From NCBI GenBank assembly GCA_964573995.1, contig CAZNLH010000009.1:17730-81729 (forward strand): a DNA stretch of 64,000 nucleotides, in the 5' to 3' direction. Below the pieces are notes generated by a model. The model was not told the origin of the DNA. It worked only from the letters and a program-made list of their open reading frames with translations, and did no database searches. Positions 34,028 through 42,889 of the stretch are shown here, piece after piece (positions within the stretch are counted from its first letter, which is position 1; each line of letters opens with the position of its first letter). This stretch comes from CAZNLH01 sp964573995 (lineage in GTDB: Bacteria > Gemmatimonadota > CAZMKB01 > CAZNLH01). Position numbers and translations under genes: made by a program.

Positions 34028-35683
34028 CTACCCCGATTCCATGCGCTCCACTACACCGGCCCCCACGCTATCTCCCCATACGTTGACCGTCGTGCGGAAC
34101 CGGTCGAGGAGCCAGTCTATCGTCAACAGGAGCCCGATTCCCTCGACCGGGAGGTTGACCGCCCCAAGGACGATCACCATCGTGACCAGGCCCGCCTGGG
34201 GTATGCCCGCGGCGCCTATGGCAGCCAGCGTGGCCGTCAGGAACACGACCACCTGGCTAGCCGGACTCATCGGAACGCCGTAGACCTGTGCGATGAATAT
34301 AGCAGCCACGGCCTCGTAGAGGGCGGTTCCGTCCATGTTTACCGTCGCACCAAGGGGGAGGACGAAACTCGCCGTGCGGTTCGAAATTCCGTTCTCCTCC
34401 TCCACTCCCTGCATGGTGAGCGGAAGGGTTGCAGAACTCGAGGCAGTGGAAAAGGCATTCAGCAGCGCGGCACCTACCCCCCTGGCGTATGCTCCGGGAC
34501 TGCGCCTTCCCCAGATCTTCAGTATGAGGGGTAGAACGATGAACCCGTGTATTGCAAGGCCCAAGAGGACGGTAATGCTGTACCACCAAAGCGCCGATAA
34601 TTCCGGCAGGAACTTGCTGAACCCGCCGGCCTGGCCGATACGCGCCGCGATCAGGCCGAAGATACCCAGAGGAGAGACCACCATGATCCAGTGGACGAGT
34701 TGCATCACGGCGTCGTTGAGCGTCGAGATGACCTCCATGGTCGCACGGACGCGATCGCCGAGGACGGTGAGTGCCGAGCCGATAAGCAGCGAGAAGATGA
34801 TCAGGGGGAGGATCTCCATGTGGGCCATGGCAGCGAAGATGTTGCGCGGGATCATCCCCTGCCTCCCCGTATCCCTGTTCCCCACGAGGACTTCCTTCAG
34901 TGTGGCGCCGGCGCCCTTTTCATTGCCTTTCCGCGACCCTCCCGATCCTGCCAGTGCTATCTCGACACCCCTCCCCGAGGGAGCGGGCTCCGGCTCCCTG
35001 GAAACGAGTTCTCTCCCCACGCGCCGAAAGGGGATGGGAGTACCCTCATCCGAGGTGATGTAAAATGTCTCACCCGCCCGGTCCGCCTCCCAGAACCGTA
35101 CCGTTGCGCTCTTCTTGGAGACAGATTCTATGGCTCCGTGCATCCCCTGATCCAGCAGGCGGAGGGTATAGTTCACGTTATACCGGTTACTGTCCCACTT
35201 CCCGTTAGACAGGACGACGGTTCTCCCCCTCTCACCACCCACCGTGTAGCCGAACTCGGGGTGACTCTCCCCCGGTGAAATCCCTCGGCCTGGCCTGATC
35301 ACGTTCACCAGGAAGAGCCCGATCAAGACCGCGATACCGGTAGTTACAAGGTAGTAGGCAACGGTCCGCCGACCTATCGAACCGAGTTCGCGGATATCGC
35401 CCAGGCCTGTGATCCCCGCGACGATTGACAGCATCACGACCGGGATGACGATCATCATGAGGGAATTTAGGAAGAGGTCGCCGAGGATCGACATCCTCAC
35501 GGCCATGCCTGGCAGCCATCCGCCGACCGCCGTACCAGCGAGGATTGACGCCATGATCCACGTGACCAGCGACCGTCCAGCGTGATTGGAAGAGATCTCA
35601 GGGGACGTTTTCGAAGCACCCTTCATTTCAACGAGTCGAGAATCACCTGCTGAACTGCCGCCTCCCCCCGGTCCAGCACCCAT
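34028..35683 (-). CDS. Dicarboxylate/amino-acid:cation symporter (DAACS) with large extra loop
   Basis: A GltP/DctA-type transporter of 551 residues. The transport core is intact: the Ser-rich tip STASSSATLPLTMQG, the sodium-coupling motif NMDGTALYEAVAAIFIAQ, and the last helices. Ordinary members are 400-450 residues. Here residues about 133-272 form a hydrophilic insertion between helices 3 and 4 (FGYTVGGERGRT, NRYNVNYTLRLLDQGMHG, SATVRFWEADRAGETFYITSDEG). It should face the periplasm and may fold as a beta-rich domain. An internal ATG at codon 20 is an alternative start. Likely substrates are aspartate, glutamate or C4-dicarboxylates. Confidence 0.83.
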   Translation of the reverse strand: MGAGPGGGGSSAGDSRLVEMKGASKTSPEISSNHAGRSLVTWIMASILAGTAVGGWLPGMAVRMSILGDLFLNSLMMIVIPVVMLSIVAGITGLGDIRELGSIGRRTVAYYLVTTGIAVLIGLFLVNVIRPGRGISPGESHPEFGYTVGGERGRTVVLSNGKWDSNRYNVNYTLRLLDQGMHGAIESVSKKSATVRFWEADRAGETFYITSDEGTPIPFRRVGRELVSREPEPAPSGRGVEIALAGSGGSRKGNEKGAGATLKEVLVGNRDTGRQGMIPRNIFAAMAHMEILPLIIFSLLIGSALTVLGDRVRATMEVISTLNDAVMQLVHWIMVVSPLGIFGLIAARIGQAGGFSKFLPELSALWWYSITVLLGLAIHGFIVLPLILKIWGRRSPGAYARGVGAALLNAFSTASSSATLPLTMQGVEEENGISNRTASFVLPLGATVNMDGTALYEAVAAIFIAQVYGVPMSPASQVVVFLTATLAAIGAAGIPQAGLVTMVIVLGAVNLPVEGIGLLLTIDWLLDRFRTTVNVWGDSVGAGVVERMESG

Positions 35684-35818
35684 GTCGCCGGGTCAATTCT
35701 GCGACCTTGAGCACCAAGAAAGATATCTACGGCGTGACGCAGGTCAATGATTTAGACGAGTAGTGCATGGAGAATAGAAGATTGCCGGCCTCGAGGCGTA
35801 CCAGCCTGGATACGCACT

Positions 35819-36658
35819 TCAATTCCCGGCTTCCTTGAGCCTGAAGTATCGGAAACCACCCCACAGGGCGGCCCCGGTCGCGCCGGCGAAGATGGAATCC
35901 GGATGCACATTGACCTCGATCCCGAGGCCGTCCCTCTCTATAAAATCCCTGAGCGTGGCTATCAGTCCGACGTCCCTGGCCAGTCCCCCGGTCACCGTAA
36001 GGGGTGATACGGCCCGAATCCCACGAATCAGTTTGGTAAGGCGGCTCGCCATGGACTCGTGGATACCCCTCAGGATATCGGGCGTCTCGATCCCCCTGCT
36101 CACCATGTTGATGACGTCTGTCTCCGATAGGACCGCGCAGATGCTGCTGATCGGCTCCGGCTTCGTAGCCTTCAGCGACAGCGGCCCGACCTCTTCTATC
36201 CCGATACCAAGGTATCTGGAGATGTTTTCCAGGAACTGGCCCGTCCCGGAGGCGCACTGGCCCGTCATCTGCTGCTTTATGACACGCGAGCGCTCATCGA
36301 TGAACATCGCCCTGGTGTGAAGGGCGCCGAGGTCGAGGACCGACCGGGTCTCCGGAAAGAGGAAGTTTGCGCCACGCGCGTGGGTAGTCATGCCGAAGAA
36401 GTGTCCCGTGCGGAAATCGACCAGGTCTCCCTCTCCGGTCGAGGCGATGTAGTCGAAGTCCTCCTCCTTCATCCCCGCGGCCTCGCAGGCCTTCTCGAAG
36501 GCCCCCCGGATCACCCCGACCGGGTTCCTTCGCCTTATCCTCTCGATATTCCGGTGGAGGATCTTCGCATCGTTCCAGCCATCATCCAGGCACTCCATCA
36601 CGACGGTCTTCACGGCGCTCGATCCGACATCTATACCCACTGTGATCGCCATTGTCAA
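35819..36658 (-). CDS. bcrD: Benzoyl-CoA reductase ATPase subunit, BcrD/BzdP-like
   Basis: A 279-residue ASKHA-fold ATPase, close to the size of Thauera BcrD (about 282). The phosphate loop is VGIDVGSSAVKTVVM, and the DLGALHTRAM and TGGLARDVG motifs follow. The Cys of GQCASGTGQFLE and of SICAVLSETDV are the two ligands each subunit gives to the [4Fe-4S] cluster bridging the activator dimer. With BcrA it couples ATP hydrolysis to electron transfer to the BcrBC active site. The start overlaps the bcrA stop (ATGA). It is the last gene of the operon. Confidence 0.85.
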   Translation of the reverse strand: MTMAITVGIDVGSSAVKTVVMECLDDGWNDAKILHRNIERIRRRNPVGVIRGAFEKACEAAGMKEEDFDYIASTGEGDLVDFRTGHFFGMTTHARGANFLFPETRSVLDLGALHTRAMFIDERSRVIKQQMTGQCASGTGQFLENISRYLGIGIEEVGPLSLKATKPEPISSICAVLSETDVINMVSRGIETPDILRGIHESMASRLTKLIRGIRAVSPLTVTGGLARDVGLIATLRDFIERDGLGIEVNVHPDSIFAGATGAALWGGFRYFRLKEAGN

Positions 36659-37881
36659 TCCTCCTCCATGATCAGTTCCCTCGGTTCTTCGCCTTTGTAC
36701 TGGCCGGCGAAAAGGGCGGCCCCGAGGGCCCCGGTATAGATCGAATCCGGGTGGCGGTTCAGGGTGATCTCGCCGTAGCTCTGTTCAACCAACTCCCTGA
36801 GGACGGAGACCACCGCCGGGTTCTTCGCCACTCCCCCCGTAAACGTGAACTCCTCCCGTATCCCTCCGGACCTGGCGAGGAGTGATAGCGCCCTCAGGAT
36901 GATGGCACGGTGCAAACCCGCCAATATATTCTCCCGCTTCTCGCCCATGCTCAACTGGTCCCTGAGTTCCGCACCCGAGAATACCGTGCAAGTGCTGCAT
37001 ATACGGACAGAGTAATCCGCCTTCAGCGCCAGGGGCCCGATTTCATGCACTCCCATGTTGAGTTCATCGGCGATATAACCGAGGTACCTTCCGCAGCCAG
37101 CCGCNNNNNNNNNNNNNNNNNNNNNNNNNNNNNNNNNNNNNNNNNNNNNNNNNNNNNNNNNNNNNNNNNNNNNNNNNNNNNNNNNNNNNNNNNNNNNNNN
37201 NNNNTCGATCGCCTGTTCGACCATCTCTTCGAGCCTCTTGTAAAATGCTTCATCTCCCTTTATACCGTCCCCGTTTCCCCTTTCCTTCAACCGTTCCAGT
37301 GCCCTCAGGATATTCTCCTTGAACCCGAGGTCGAGGGCCCGGTTCTCCACCCTCAGGATCGCCTTGTCGAACAATGACATGAGCGTGTCAAAACTGGCCC
37401 CCGTCTTACGAGCCACCTCCGCGGAGTGATGGGTATAACGCGATCCGACTATATCCCTGAAGAACTGGGATCGCTCCCCGCCGGTGGGAGTGAACAGCGT
37501 CTCGGCCTCTCTCGAGAGACTGCTGATCGTCTCCTCCATCGCCTCTATCAGTTCCTTCTTCCCGCTGCCCCCGCCCCACTCCCCAGCGGCCAGCAGAAGG
37601 GCCTCCTTCAGGTGTTCAAACTTGTGGTATTCCTGGACGAAGCGGAAGGAGCGTGCGAGCCTGTCGAAGACCTCCCGGTCCGCCTCCCCATCGACTTCCA
37701 TCATCCCCTCGAGGATGCGGAACCTGGCGCTGTAGAGGGCCTCGTCATAAGCGACACGAGTGGCAACATTATAGTTGCTTCGAGTGTTGGTTATACCCTT
37801 TCCAAGGATCCCGCTGTCATCGTCGACGATCAGCGCCTTCGTTGTCGTCGATCCGAGGTCGATCCCCATGTAGTATCTCAT
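36655..37881 (-). CDS. bcrA: Benzoyl-CoA reductase ATPase subunit, BcrA-like (interrupted by a scaffold gap)
   Basis: The second ASKHA ATPase of the electron activator. It starts YYMGIDLGSTTTKALIVDDD and includes the helical insertion (residues about 60-200) that distinguishes BcrA from BcrD. At the end are the Fe-S region (AAGCGRYLGY, RICSTCTVFSGAE) and FTGGVAKNPAVVSVL. The 100-N gap at 37105-37204 hides about 33 residues, including the region around the first DxGxQ/cluster motif. The frame is kept across the N run, but the true gap length is unknown. The stop overlaps bcrD and the start overlaps bcrB (ATGA in both cases). Apparent length is 408 residues, against about 438 in Thauera. Confidence 0.85.
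   Translation of the reverse strand: MRYYMGIDLGSTTTKALIVDDDSGILGKGITNTRSNYNVATRVAYDEALYSARFRILEGMMEVDGEADREVFDRLARSFRFVQEYHKFEHLKEALLLAAGEWGGGSGKKELIEAMEETISSLSREAETLFTPTGGERSQFFRDIVGSRYTHHSAEVARKTGASFDTLMSLFDKAILRVENRALDLGFKENILRALERLKERGNGDGIKGDEAFYKRLEEMVEQAIXXXXXXXXXXXXXXXXXXXXXXXXXXXXXXXXXXAAGCGRYLGYIADELNMGVHEIGPLALKADYSVRICSTCTVFSGAELRDQLSMGEKRENILAGLHRAIILRALSLLARSGGIREEFTFTGGVAKNPAVVSVLRELVEQSYGEITLNRHPDSIYTGALGAALFAGQYKGEEPRELIMEED
37105..37204. other. Assembly gap of 100 N
   Basis: Exactly 100 unknown bases, the conventional placeholder for a scaffold join. It lies inside the bcrA-like gene. Both flanks encode matching parts of one protein in the same frame, so the join is probably correct even if its length is not. 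Confidence 0.99.
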
Positions 37882-39161
37882 TTCCCGTTCCCTCCAGACC
37901 TTTTCTGTTCGAGCATCTGCAGGTAAGACTCGACACGGTTCTTGATATTGGCATAAGAAAAATAGCGCGGGTCGACCAGGTCGGATTCAATGAAACCGCA
38001 CGCCAAGCCGGTCCGCTTCTCTATCTCCTTGATCATGGCGAGTTGCCCGGCGGAAAACGAGTTGCAACTCTTGATCGAGTTGACAACCAGGCCATCCGCG
38101 CGGTACTCTTCAACGTATCGCTGGAGGAGATCCACCCGCGAGGGGAGGTTCAGGTTGGTATAGCATCCCATGCAGTAATCGGCGAGGCTTTCCATGGGCC
38201 TTTCGGGGTCGTGCCGGAATCCGTTATCGTACACGCCACCGACCTTGGTATAGGTCGACGCGACGCAGACCGCTCCCTCCTCGTAGAAGACCTTCCAGAA
38301 CTCGCGGAAATTGGTCCAGTTTGGAGGCCCCTCCACCACGAGGCGGAAACGTTCCTCCTCGAGTATCCCGGCCGGCGTGGTGGGTCCCTCACCCCGTTCG
38401 AGCTTCCCTCCTATCTCCTCGTTCAGCCGTTCGTAATAGGCGTTGCACTCAGGAGTACCCCGGAAGGCCGTGAACATCGGGCCGATATAGTAGACCCCTC
38501 CGAAGTAACCGTCGATCGGCGAGGGGATGTTCCGGGCCGACTCGAGCGCCCTAACGAGCCCGTCCTCCGCAATGGCCGAGAGCGAGAGTTTCTCGCTCAG
38601 GAGATCCTCGTCGTAGGAGACCCCCGAGACCTTCTCCATCAGGGGGATCACGTGTTCCCTGAGTTGCCGGACCACGTAGTCCCTCATGTTCGGCGTGATC
38701 CTGCCATCCCCCTGGTATGGAACGTGGAGCATGGCCACCGGGCAGTTATAGTGGTTCTTCAGGTTCTCGAACCACTTGAGGAAGGTGAAGCATCCCGTGT
38801 AACTCAAGAGGAGGAGGTCCGGCTCAGGTATCGGCTGCCCGGTCGGGCCAATGTTGCCCTTCAGCATCATCCCCACGTCACACTTCACGTAGGTGCAGAC
38901 ATCGTTCGAGTGCCCGAAGTTCTCGGCCTCGCGTATGTAATCCGCGGATCGCTTCCGCATGCCGTTCTGAAGGGCGTTGATCTCGGGATAGACCGGCGTC
39001 ATCCCCATCGTGTAGATCAACTCCGTCAGGTTTCCGGGAACGAAGGTATATACGACCTTCCGGCCCTCTTCGCGGGCATTGCTCAGGCCCTCGAAGTAGT
39101 CCGCCAGCATCTGCTTCTGCAGGACCATACTCTCGTCTTTCTGTACTTCCACTCGGCTCAT
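37878..39161 (-). CDS. bcrB: Benzoyl-CoA reductase catalytic subunit, BcrB-like
   Basis: A 427-residue HgdB/BcrB-family subunit (Thauera BcrB is about 435). Characteristic stretches are PGNLTELIYTMGMTPVYPEI near the start, LLLLSYTGCFTFLKWFENL, LVVNSIKSCNSFSAGQLAM, and the terminal YANIKNRVESYLQML. With BcrC it forms the catalytic half that binds benzoyl-CoA and the second [4Fe-4S] clusters and reduces the ring by two electrons. The start is the ATG at 39161, which overlaps the bcrC stop as ATGA and has GGAG before it; the longer upstream reading (39338) would overlap bcrC by 180 bases and is rejected. Confidence 0.85.
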   Translation of the reverse strand: MSRVEVQKDESMVLQKQMLADYFEGLSNAREEGRKVVYTFVPGNLTELIYTMGMTPVYPEINALQNGMRKRSADYIREAENFGHSNDVCTYVKCDVGMMLKGNIGPTGQPIPEPDLLLLSYTGCFTFLKWFENLKNHYNCPVAMLHVPYQGDGRITPNMRDYVVRQLREHVIPLMEKVSGVSYDEDLLSEKLSLSAIAEDGLVRALESARNIPSPIDGYFGGVYYIGPMFTAFRGTPECNAYYERLNEEIGGKLERGEGPTTPAGILEEERFRLVVEGPPNWTNFREFWKVFYEEGAVCVASTYTKVGGVYDNGFRHDPERPMESLADYCMGCYTNLNLPSRVDLLQRYVEEYRADGLVVNSIKSCNSFSAGQLAMIKEIEKRTGLACGFIESDLVDPRYFSYANIKNRVESYLQMLEQKRSGGNGK

Positions 39162-40321
39162 ACTCCGCTCCATAGTTTTATCGAATCCGAAAAGGTGCCC
39201 GCCTGCTCGCGGATCACTTGGAACTGCCCCGTGTTCTCGGCGTATTGAAAAGAGGTGTACGGGATCCCCGCTTCGTCGAGTTTTTTCTGCATCAGCGGTT
39301 GGTCGAGGAGCGCGGGATCGCAGAAACTCGGGCAGCAAAAGATCACGCCATCCGCATCACGCTTTCTGACCGTTTCGACGAGCCTTTCTCCCTTCGTGCG
39401 CTCCCCCTCGTAAAGTGTCGATGAATAGGTGCTCGCCTGGAGAAAGGCGTCCGAGATCGCCCGGACAGGGTCCCCGTCGAGTGACACCTCCTCCGTGAGC
39501 CACCTGGATCCGAGGACGAGGTCGTCGTCTACGATGTAGCACCCGCACCTCTCCAGGGTCCGGATAAGTCCCATGGGCGGCTGCTCGCAGAACGAACCGA
39601 TGAGGACCACTCGGATGTTGTCTTCCTTCTTCCTCTCCTCTCCCGACACCGCACGGATATAATCGCGCACCAGGACATTGTGCTCTTCCACGTCCATCGT
39701 ACATCCTGCCCTCATTATCAGGTAGAGTTCCCCGGTGGGTATCTTGTGAGGCTCATCGGCCCGGCGATCATATAGTTCGAAGCAGAGCCGCCGGTTCTCG
39801 TTGTAGAGGCGGATGTTCTCGTGGATCTCCTCATCGCGGACCTGCTTTCCCCCGATCCTCGACAGGTCGTCCAGGAGGTCCCTGAGTTCCTTCACGAAGT
39901 ATTCTCCACCGACGACCGGGTCGAAGTCCTGAGGAAAGTCGAAATACTTCACGTAGACGTCCGGGAAGGTCATCTTCCAGATCCCGGACAGGTTCCGTAT
40001 GACGTCGCAGATGGAGGGACAGATCAGCCCGTCGAGCACGCCACGCCAGTTGGATAGTCCGAGTTCGAGCGTGCTCCTCGGGATATGGCATATATATGAC
40101 TGGTAGAATGCGTCTCCACGTATGATCTCGACCTGGTCTCCACCTCCCATTATCCCCACCGGGAGTATGCCTGCCGCCCGGATCAACTCCCTCGGCACGT
40201 AGATCGGCATGTAACCGACGGCCTTACCACCCGTTTCCTCCTTCCACTCCCTGACGCCCTGCAGCCTGACATCGCGGTACCTATCCCGGCACCTCTCCAC
40301 TATCTCTTCTCTAACCGACAT
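39158..40321 (-). CDS. bcrC: Benzoyl-CoA reductase catalytic subunit, BcrC-like
   Basis: About 387 residues, matching Thauera BcrC (386). It starts MSVREEIVERCRDRY after a strong GGAGGGAGGAG site. Family features include YMPIYVPRELIRAAGILPVG, LDGLICPSICDVIRNLSG with cluster-type Cys, the VVLIGSFCEQPP Rossmann strand, GVIFCCPSFCDPALLDQP, and the C-terminal QVIREQAGTFSDSI. It is the partner of BcrB in the substrate-binding dimer. It is the first structural gene behind the TetR regulator, and its start lies inside the end of that gene (22-base overlap). Confidence 0.87.
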   Translation of the reverse strand: MSVREEIVERCRDRYRDVRLQGVREWKEETGGKAVGYMPIYVPRELIRAAGILPVGIMGGGDQVEIIRGDAFYQSYICHIPRSTLELGLSNWRGVLDGLICPSICDVIRNLSGIWKMTFPDVYVKYFDFPQDFDPVVGGEYFVKELRDLLDDLSRIGGKQVRDEEIHENIRLYNENRRLCFELYDRRADEPHKIPTGELYLIMRAGCTMDVEEHNVLVRDYIRAVSGEERKKEDNIRVVLIGSFCEQPPMGLIRTLERCGCYIVDDDLVLGSRWLTEEVSLDGDPVRAISDAFLQASTYSSTLYEGERTKGERLVETVRKRDADGVIFCCPSFCDPALLDQPLMQKKLDEAGIPYTSFQYAENTGQFQVIREQAGTFSDSIKLWSGV

Positions 40322-40950
40322 TCTCCTCCCTCCTGTCGCATCTCTCCTGCCCCCTCCCTCCCCCAAATCCCCCCGAGGATCAAGTCAACCTGCTGATCGG
40401 CCAATTCCTCGGGCCTTATCTTTCCCGCCTTCATGCCGTACCACTGGTAGAACCAGTTCATCATCCCGAAGAGGTTCGCCGTGGTCAGCCACGGGTCTAA
40501 CGTCGATCCATGTCGATCCGTCAGCTCCCTGACCGTCCCGAGCACCAGGTCGAAATAGTCCCGCCGGATCTTCCGGACATCTTCGTAGTACTCGCCTGTA
40601 AGGGTGCCGAGTTCCCTGGCGCACACGTTCAGTTCGGCCATGTTCGCGGCGAAGTGAGAGATGTGATTATGCACGATTATTCGTAAGCGCTCTTCCGGGT
40701 CATCGACCCCCGCGATCTCCTTCGAAGCCTCCCGGAGAAGGGAATCGAAGGTGTCTCGCTGGATCAGGTAGAGCAATTCCTCCTTGCAGGTCACGTAATA
40801 ATAGATATTAGATAGCCCCAGGCCCGCCTGCCTGGCGATCTCGCGAATTGAAGTCCCCTCGTACCCCTTCCTGGCGAATATCCCTGCCGATGTCTTGAGA
40901 AGGGATCGGAGCCTATCGTCGAACAGGCGAGTCGTCTTTTGTACGTTCAT
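40300..40950 (-). CDS. TetR-family regulator of the benzoyl-CoA reductase operon
   Basis: About 216 residues with an N-terminal TetR helix-turn-helix (LLKTSAGIFARKGYEGTSIREIARQAGLGLSNIYYYV) and a C-terminal ligand domain of the FadR/BadR-like TetR type (EELADQQVDLILGGIWG). I start at MNVQKTTRL; an upstream ATG adds a non-conserved extension. It is the first gene of the operon, so it would repress its own synthesis together with bcrCBAD until an aromatic acyl-CoA binds. The operator candidate is the perfect palindrome at 41031-41044, directly downstream of the promoter. Regulation by acyl-CoA is inferred. Confidence 0.85.
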   Translation of the reverse strand: MNVQKTTRLFDDRLRSLLKTSAGIFARKGYEGTSIREIARQAGLGLSNIYYYVTCKEELLYLIQRDTFDSLLREASKEIAGVDDPEERLRIIVHNHISHFAANMAELNVCARELGTLTGEYYEDVRKIRRDYFDLVLGTVRELTDRHGSTLDPWLTTANLFGMMNWFYQWYGMKAGKIRPEELADQQVDLILGGIWGREGAGEMRQEGGECRLEKR

Positions 40951-41030
40951 GATCAACAAGGCCCATATAGTGAAATAAACATGTTCATCTATGTCCGGAC
41001 CGAGGTTGGCACGCATACGAAAAGGAGTAG

Positions 41031-41077
41031 ATCGAACGTTCGATATATAATATACCTTTCACCTTCCCCCTTGTCAA
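41031..41077 (-). promoter_or_regulatory. Promoter and TetR operator of the bcr operon
   Basis: On the minus strand a perfect TTGACA (41077-41072), a 17-base spacer, and TATATT (41054-41049). A perfect 14-bp palindrome ATCGAACGTTCGAT (41031-41044) starts 4 bases downstream of the -10 box, so it covers the transcription start. A repressor bound there would block initiation. It is about 80 bases before the TetR ATG. Confidence 0.8.
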
Positions 41078-41671
41078 TTGAAATCTTGCCTCCAGGTGAA
41101 GGTCGGGTATTCGCTGGCCACCGACGCCGGCCCAAGGCCAGGACCCTCAGCGTACCAGATACCATCGAGAGAATATCTGTTACAAAGGTCGAGCGTTGCA
41201 TCTCATCCAATCGTTCCAGTGTTCTTTTTTATCCCAACGTAATTATAAAAGTCTCTTTGGTTCGGAGTCCCCTTTCAAGCGTAAGAATCTTGCCAAAGGC
41301 AGGCGGAAACGGTAGAGATACCAGTCAGTATTGGCAACCAACAAGATCATCATAATTCTGATCTACTCAAAGTCGTCTTCTATAATACAAGCAGGATAAG
41401 AGGCCCTCGAATAGACTTAGAGGGAGACCATTCAAGAGAAAGAAAGGTCTCCCATGAATAGAAAGATATAGCCGCCCGAGTGATTATGCAAGAAGAGGCC
41501 TCGGATTTGGGAGGAATGAGTAAGGATGGAATTACCCGGTATTCGAAGAATTACTGGGTCGAAGGATGCGGCATGTTGACAGGATCCCTTCCGAGGGGGT
41601 ATAATGAACTCGAATTATTGAGAAGGCGTTAGAGCCATCTTCGGCCATGATCCAAGAGAGAGGAGTCAAGC
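41078..41671. other. Intergenic region between bcr operon and repeat protein gene
   Basis: About 600 bases without a credible ORF or RNA gene; AT-richer than its surroundings. The right end holds the promoter at 41576-41605 and an AGAGAGGAG ribosome site just before the ATG at 41672. Confidence 0.6.
41576..41605 (+). promoter_or_regulatory. Sigma-70 promoter of the secreted repeat protein gene
   Basis: Perfect TTGACA (41576-41581) and perfect TATAAT (41600-41605) with an 18-base spacer, 67 bases upstream of the ATG. Confidence 0.75.
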
Positions 41672-42889
41672 ATGCTTAAACAGGTCTCGAGATCTATCAT
41701 CGTTTGTTGCATCTCCTTCGCCACGACCATCTCCTGCGCGATCATCCTTTACGCACAGGCCCCCCATGTGCAACCCCACGCCCCCGATATACTGTGGACC
41801 AGGACATTCGGCAGGCCTGGCCACGACGATGTCGGCAACTCGGTGCGCGAGACCTCCGACGGCGGCCTCATCATCGCTGGATCTTCTTATGACTACAACA
41901 GTTACCTGACCAGGGTCTACCTCGTTAGGACCAATTCCTTTGGGGACACACTCTGGACGAAGACCTACGGCGCCACTGGATGGTCCGTGGGCAATGCAGT
42001 GCGCGAGACACCTGATGGCGGCTTTCTGATTGCGGGGACCACAAGCCGGTCTGGGGGTGGCACAATCGTTTATCTGGTAAGAACAGACACCAGCGGCGAT
42101 TCCTTATGGGCAAGGACCTACGGATCTTCCGAGTTTCAAGAGGGTGATGCACTCAGCATTACTTCCGATGGCGGATGTATCATCGCTGGAAACACCACGG
42201 TGAACGATGGTACTCAGAACGCCTTTTTCGTCAGGACCAACGCCTCCGGCGACACCCTGTGGACCCGGAACACCGGCTATGTGCCCGATGATCCGAACGA
42301 CCAGGGGGTATACTCGGTTTGCGAGACCTCCAACGGCGACTTCATTGCCACGGGCTACACGGGACCCACCCTGGAGACCAATGAGGATGTCTACCTGGTT
42401 AAACTCGACTCCCTGGGCAACGAGTTGTGGAGCAGCAAATATGGGGGGCCGTGGAACGACTGGGGGAAGTCCATCATCGAGACCTCGGGGGGCGACTACC
42501 TCATAGCCGGGACCCGCGAAAATTATTACGGCGTGGAGTATTCCGATGTCTGGCTCATCGATACGGATACGAACGGAAGCGTCCAGTGGTCCAAGACTTA
42601 CGGCGGAACGGGGAGCCAGGGGGGCAATTCCATCGATGAGACCCGGGATGGACATTACGTCGTCGCCGGGGGATCCTCCGGCGACATCTATCTCCTGGAG
42701 ACCGACTCGGACGGGAATTCGACATGGAGCACAACCCTCGGCCCGATTACCGGCAATTCAGTCCAGCAGGCATCAGACGGGGGTTACGTTGCAGCCGGCT
42801 ACACGATGGTCTGGGGTTTTGAATACGTCTACTTGATCAAGATTGCACCTGATATCGGCGTTCACGGGAGAACGCCCTCGAGACGGTGA
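41672..42889 (+). CDS. Secreted delta-60/beta-propeller-like repeat protein
   Basis: The 405-residue product has a signal peptide (IIVCCISFATTISCAIILYAQA) and then at least six repeats of about 50-58 residues. Each has the frame LWTRTFGGxG-DxGNSVxETSDGGxIIAGxT-x-VYLVRTDxxGDxLW, which is the delta-60-type repeat found in many secreted proteins of FCB bacteria and forms a beta-propeller-like fold. The protein ends YLIKIAPDIGVHGRTPSRR. In relatives this linker normally leads into an NYPNPFNP sorting domain, which is absent here and not visible in another frame downstream. No enzyme residues can be named. It has its own consensus promoter. Confidence 0.75.
   Translation: MLKQVSRSIIVCCISFATTISCAIILYAQAPHVQPHAPDILWTRTFGRPGHDDVGNSVRETSDGGLIIAGSSYDYNSYLTRVYLVRTNSFGDTLWTKTYGATGWSVGNAVRETPDGGFLIAGTTSRSGGGTIVYLVRTDTSGDSLWARTYGSSEFQEGDALSITSDGGCIIAGNTTVNDGTQNAFFVRTNASGDTLWTRNTGYVPDDPNDQGVYSVCETSNGDFIATGYTGPTLETNEDVYLVKLDSLGNELWSSKYGGPWNDWGKSIIETSGGDYLIAGTRENYYGVEYSDVWLIDTDTNGSVQWSKTYGGTGSQGGNSIDETRDGHYVVAGGSSGDIYLLETDSDGNSTWSTTLGPITGNSVQQASDGGYVAAGYTMVWGFEYVYLIKIAPDIGVHGRTPSRR

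Noticed and set aside
38150..38392. 80-codon minus-strand ORF inside bcrB
   Set aside because: Fully contained in bcrB in another frame, with Arg/Ser-rich composition.
37653..39248. 531-codon plus-strand ORF across bcrA/bcrB
   Set aside because: It is antisense to the well-supported bcrB and bcrA genes, is Arg/Pro/His-rich, and has no domain. A high-GC reading-frame shadow.
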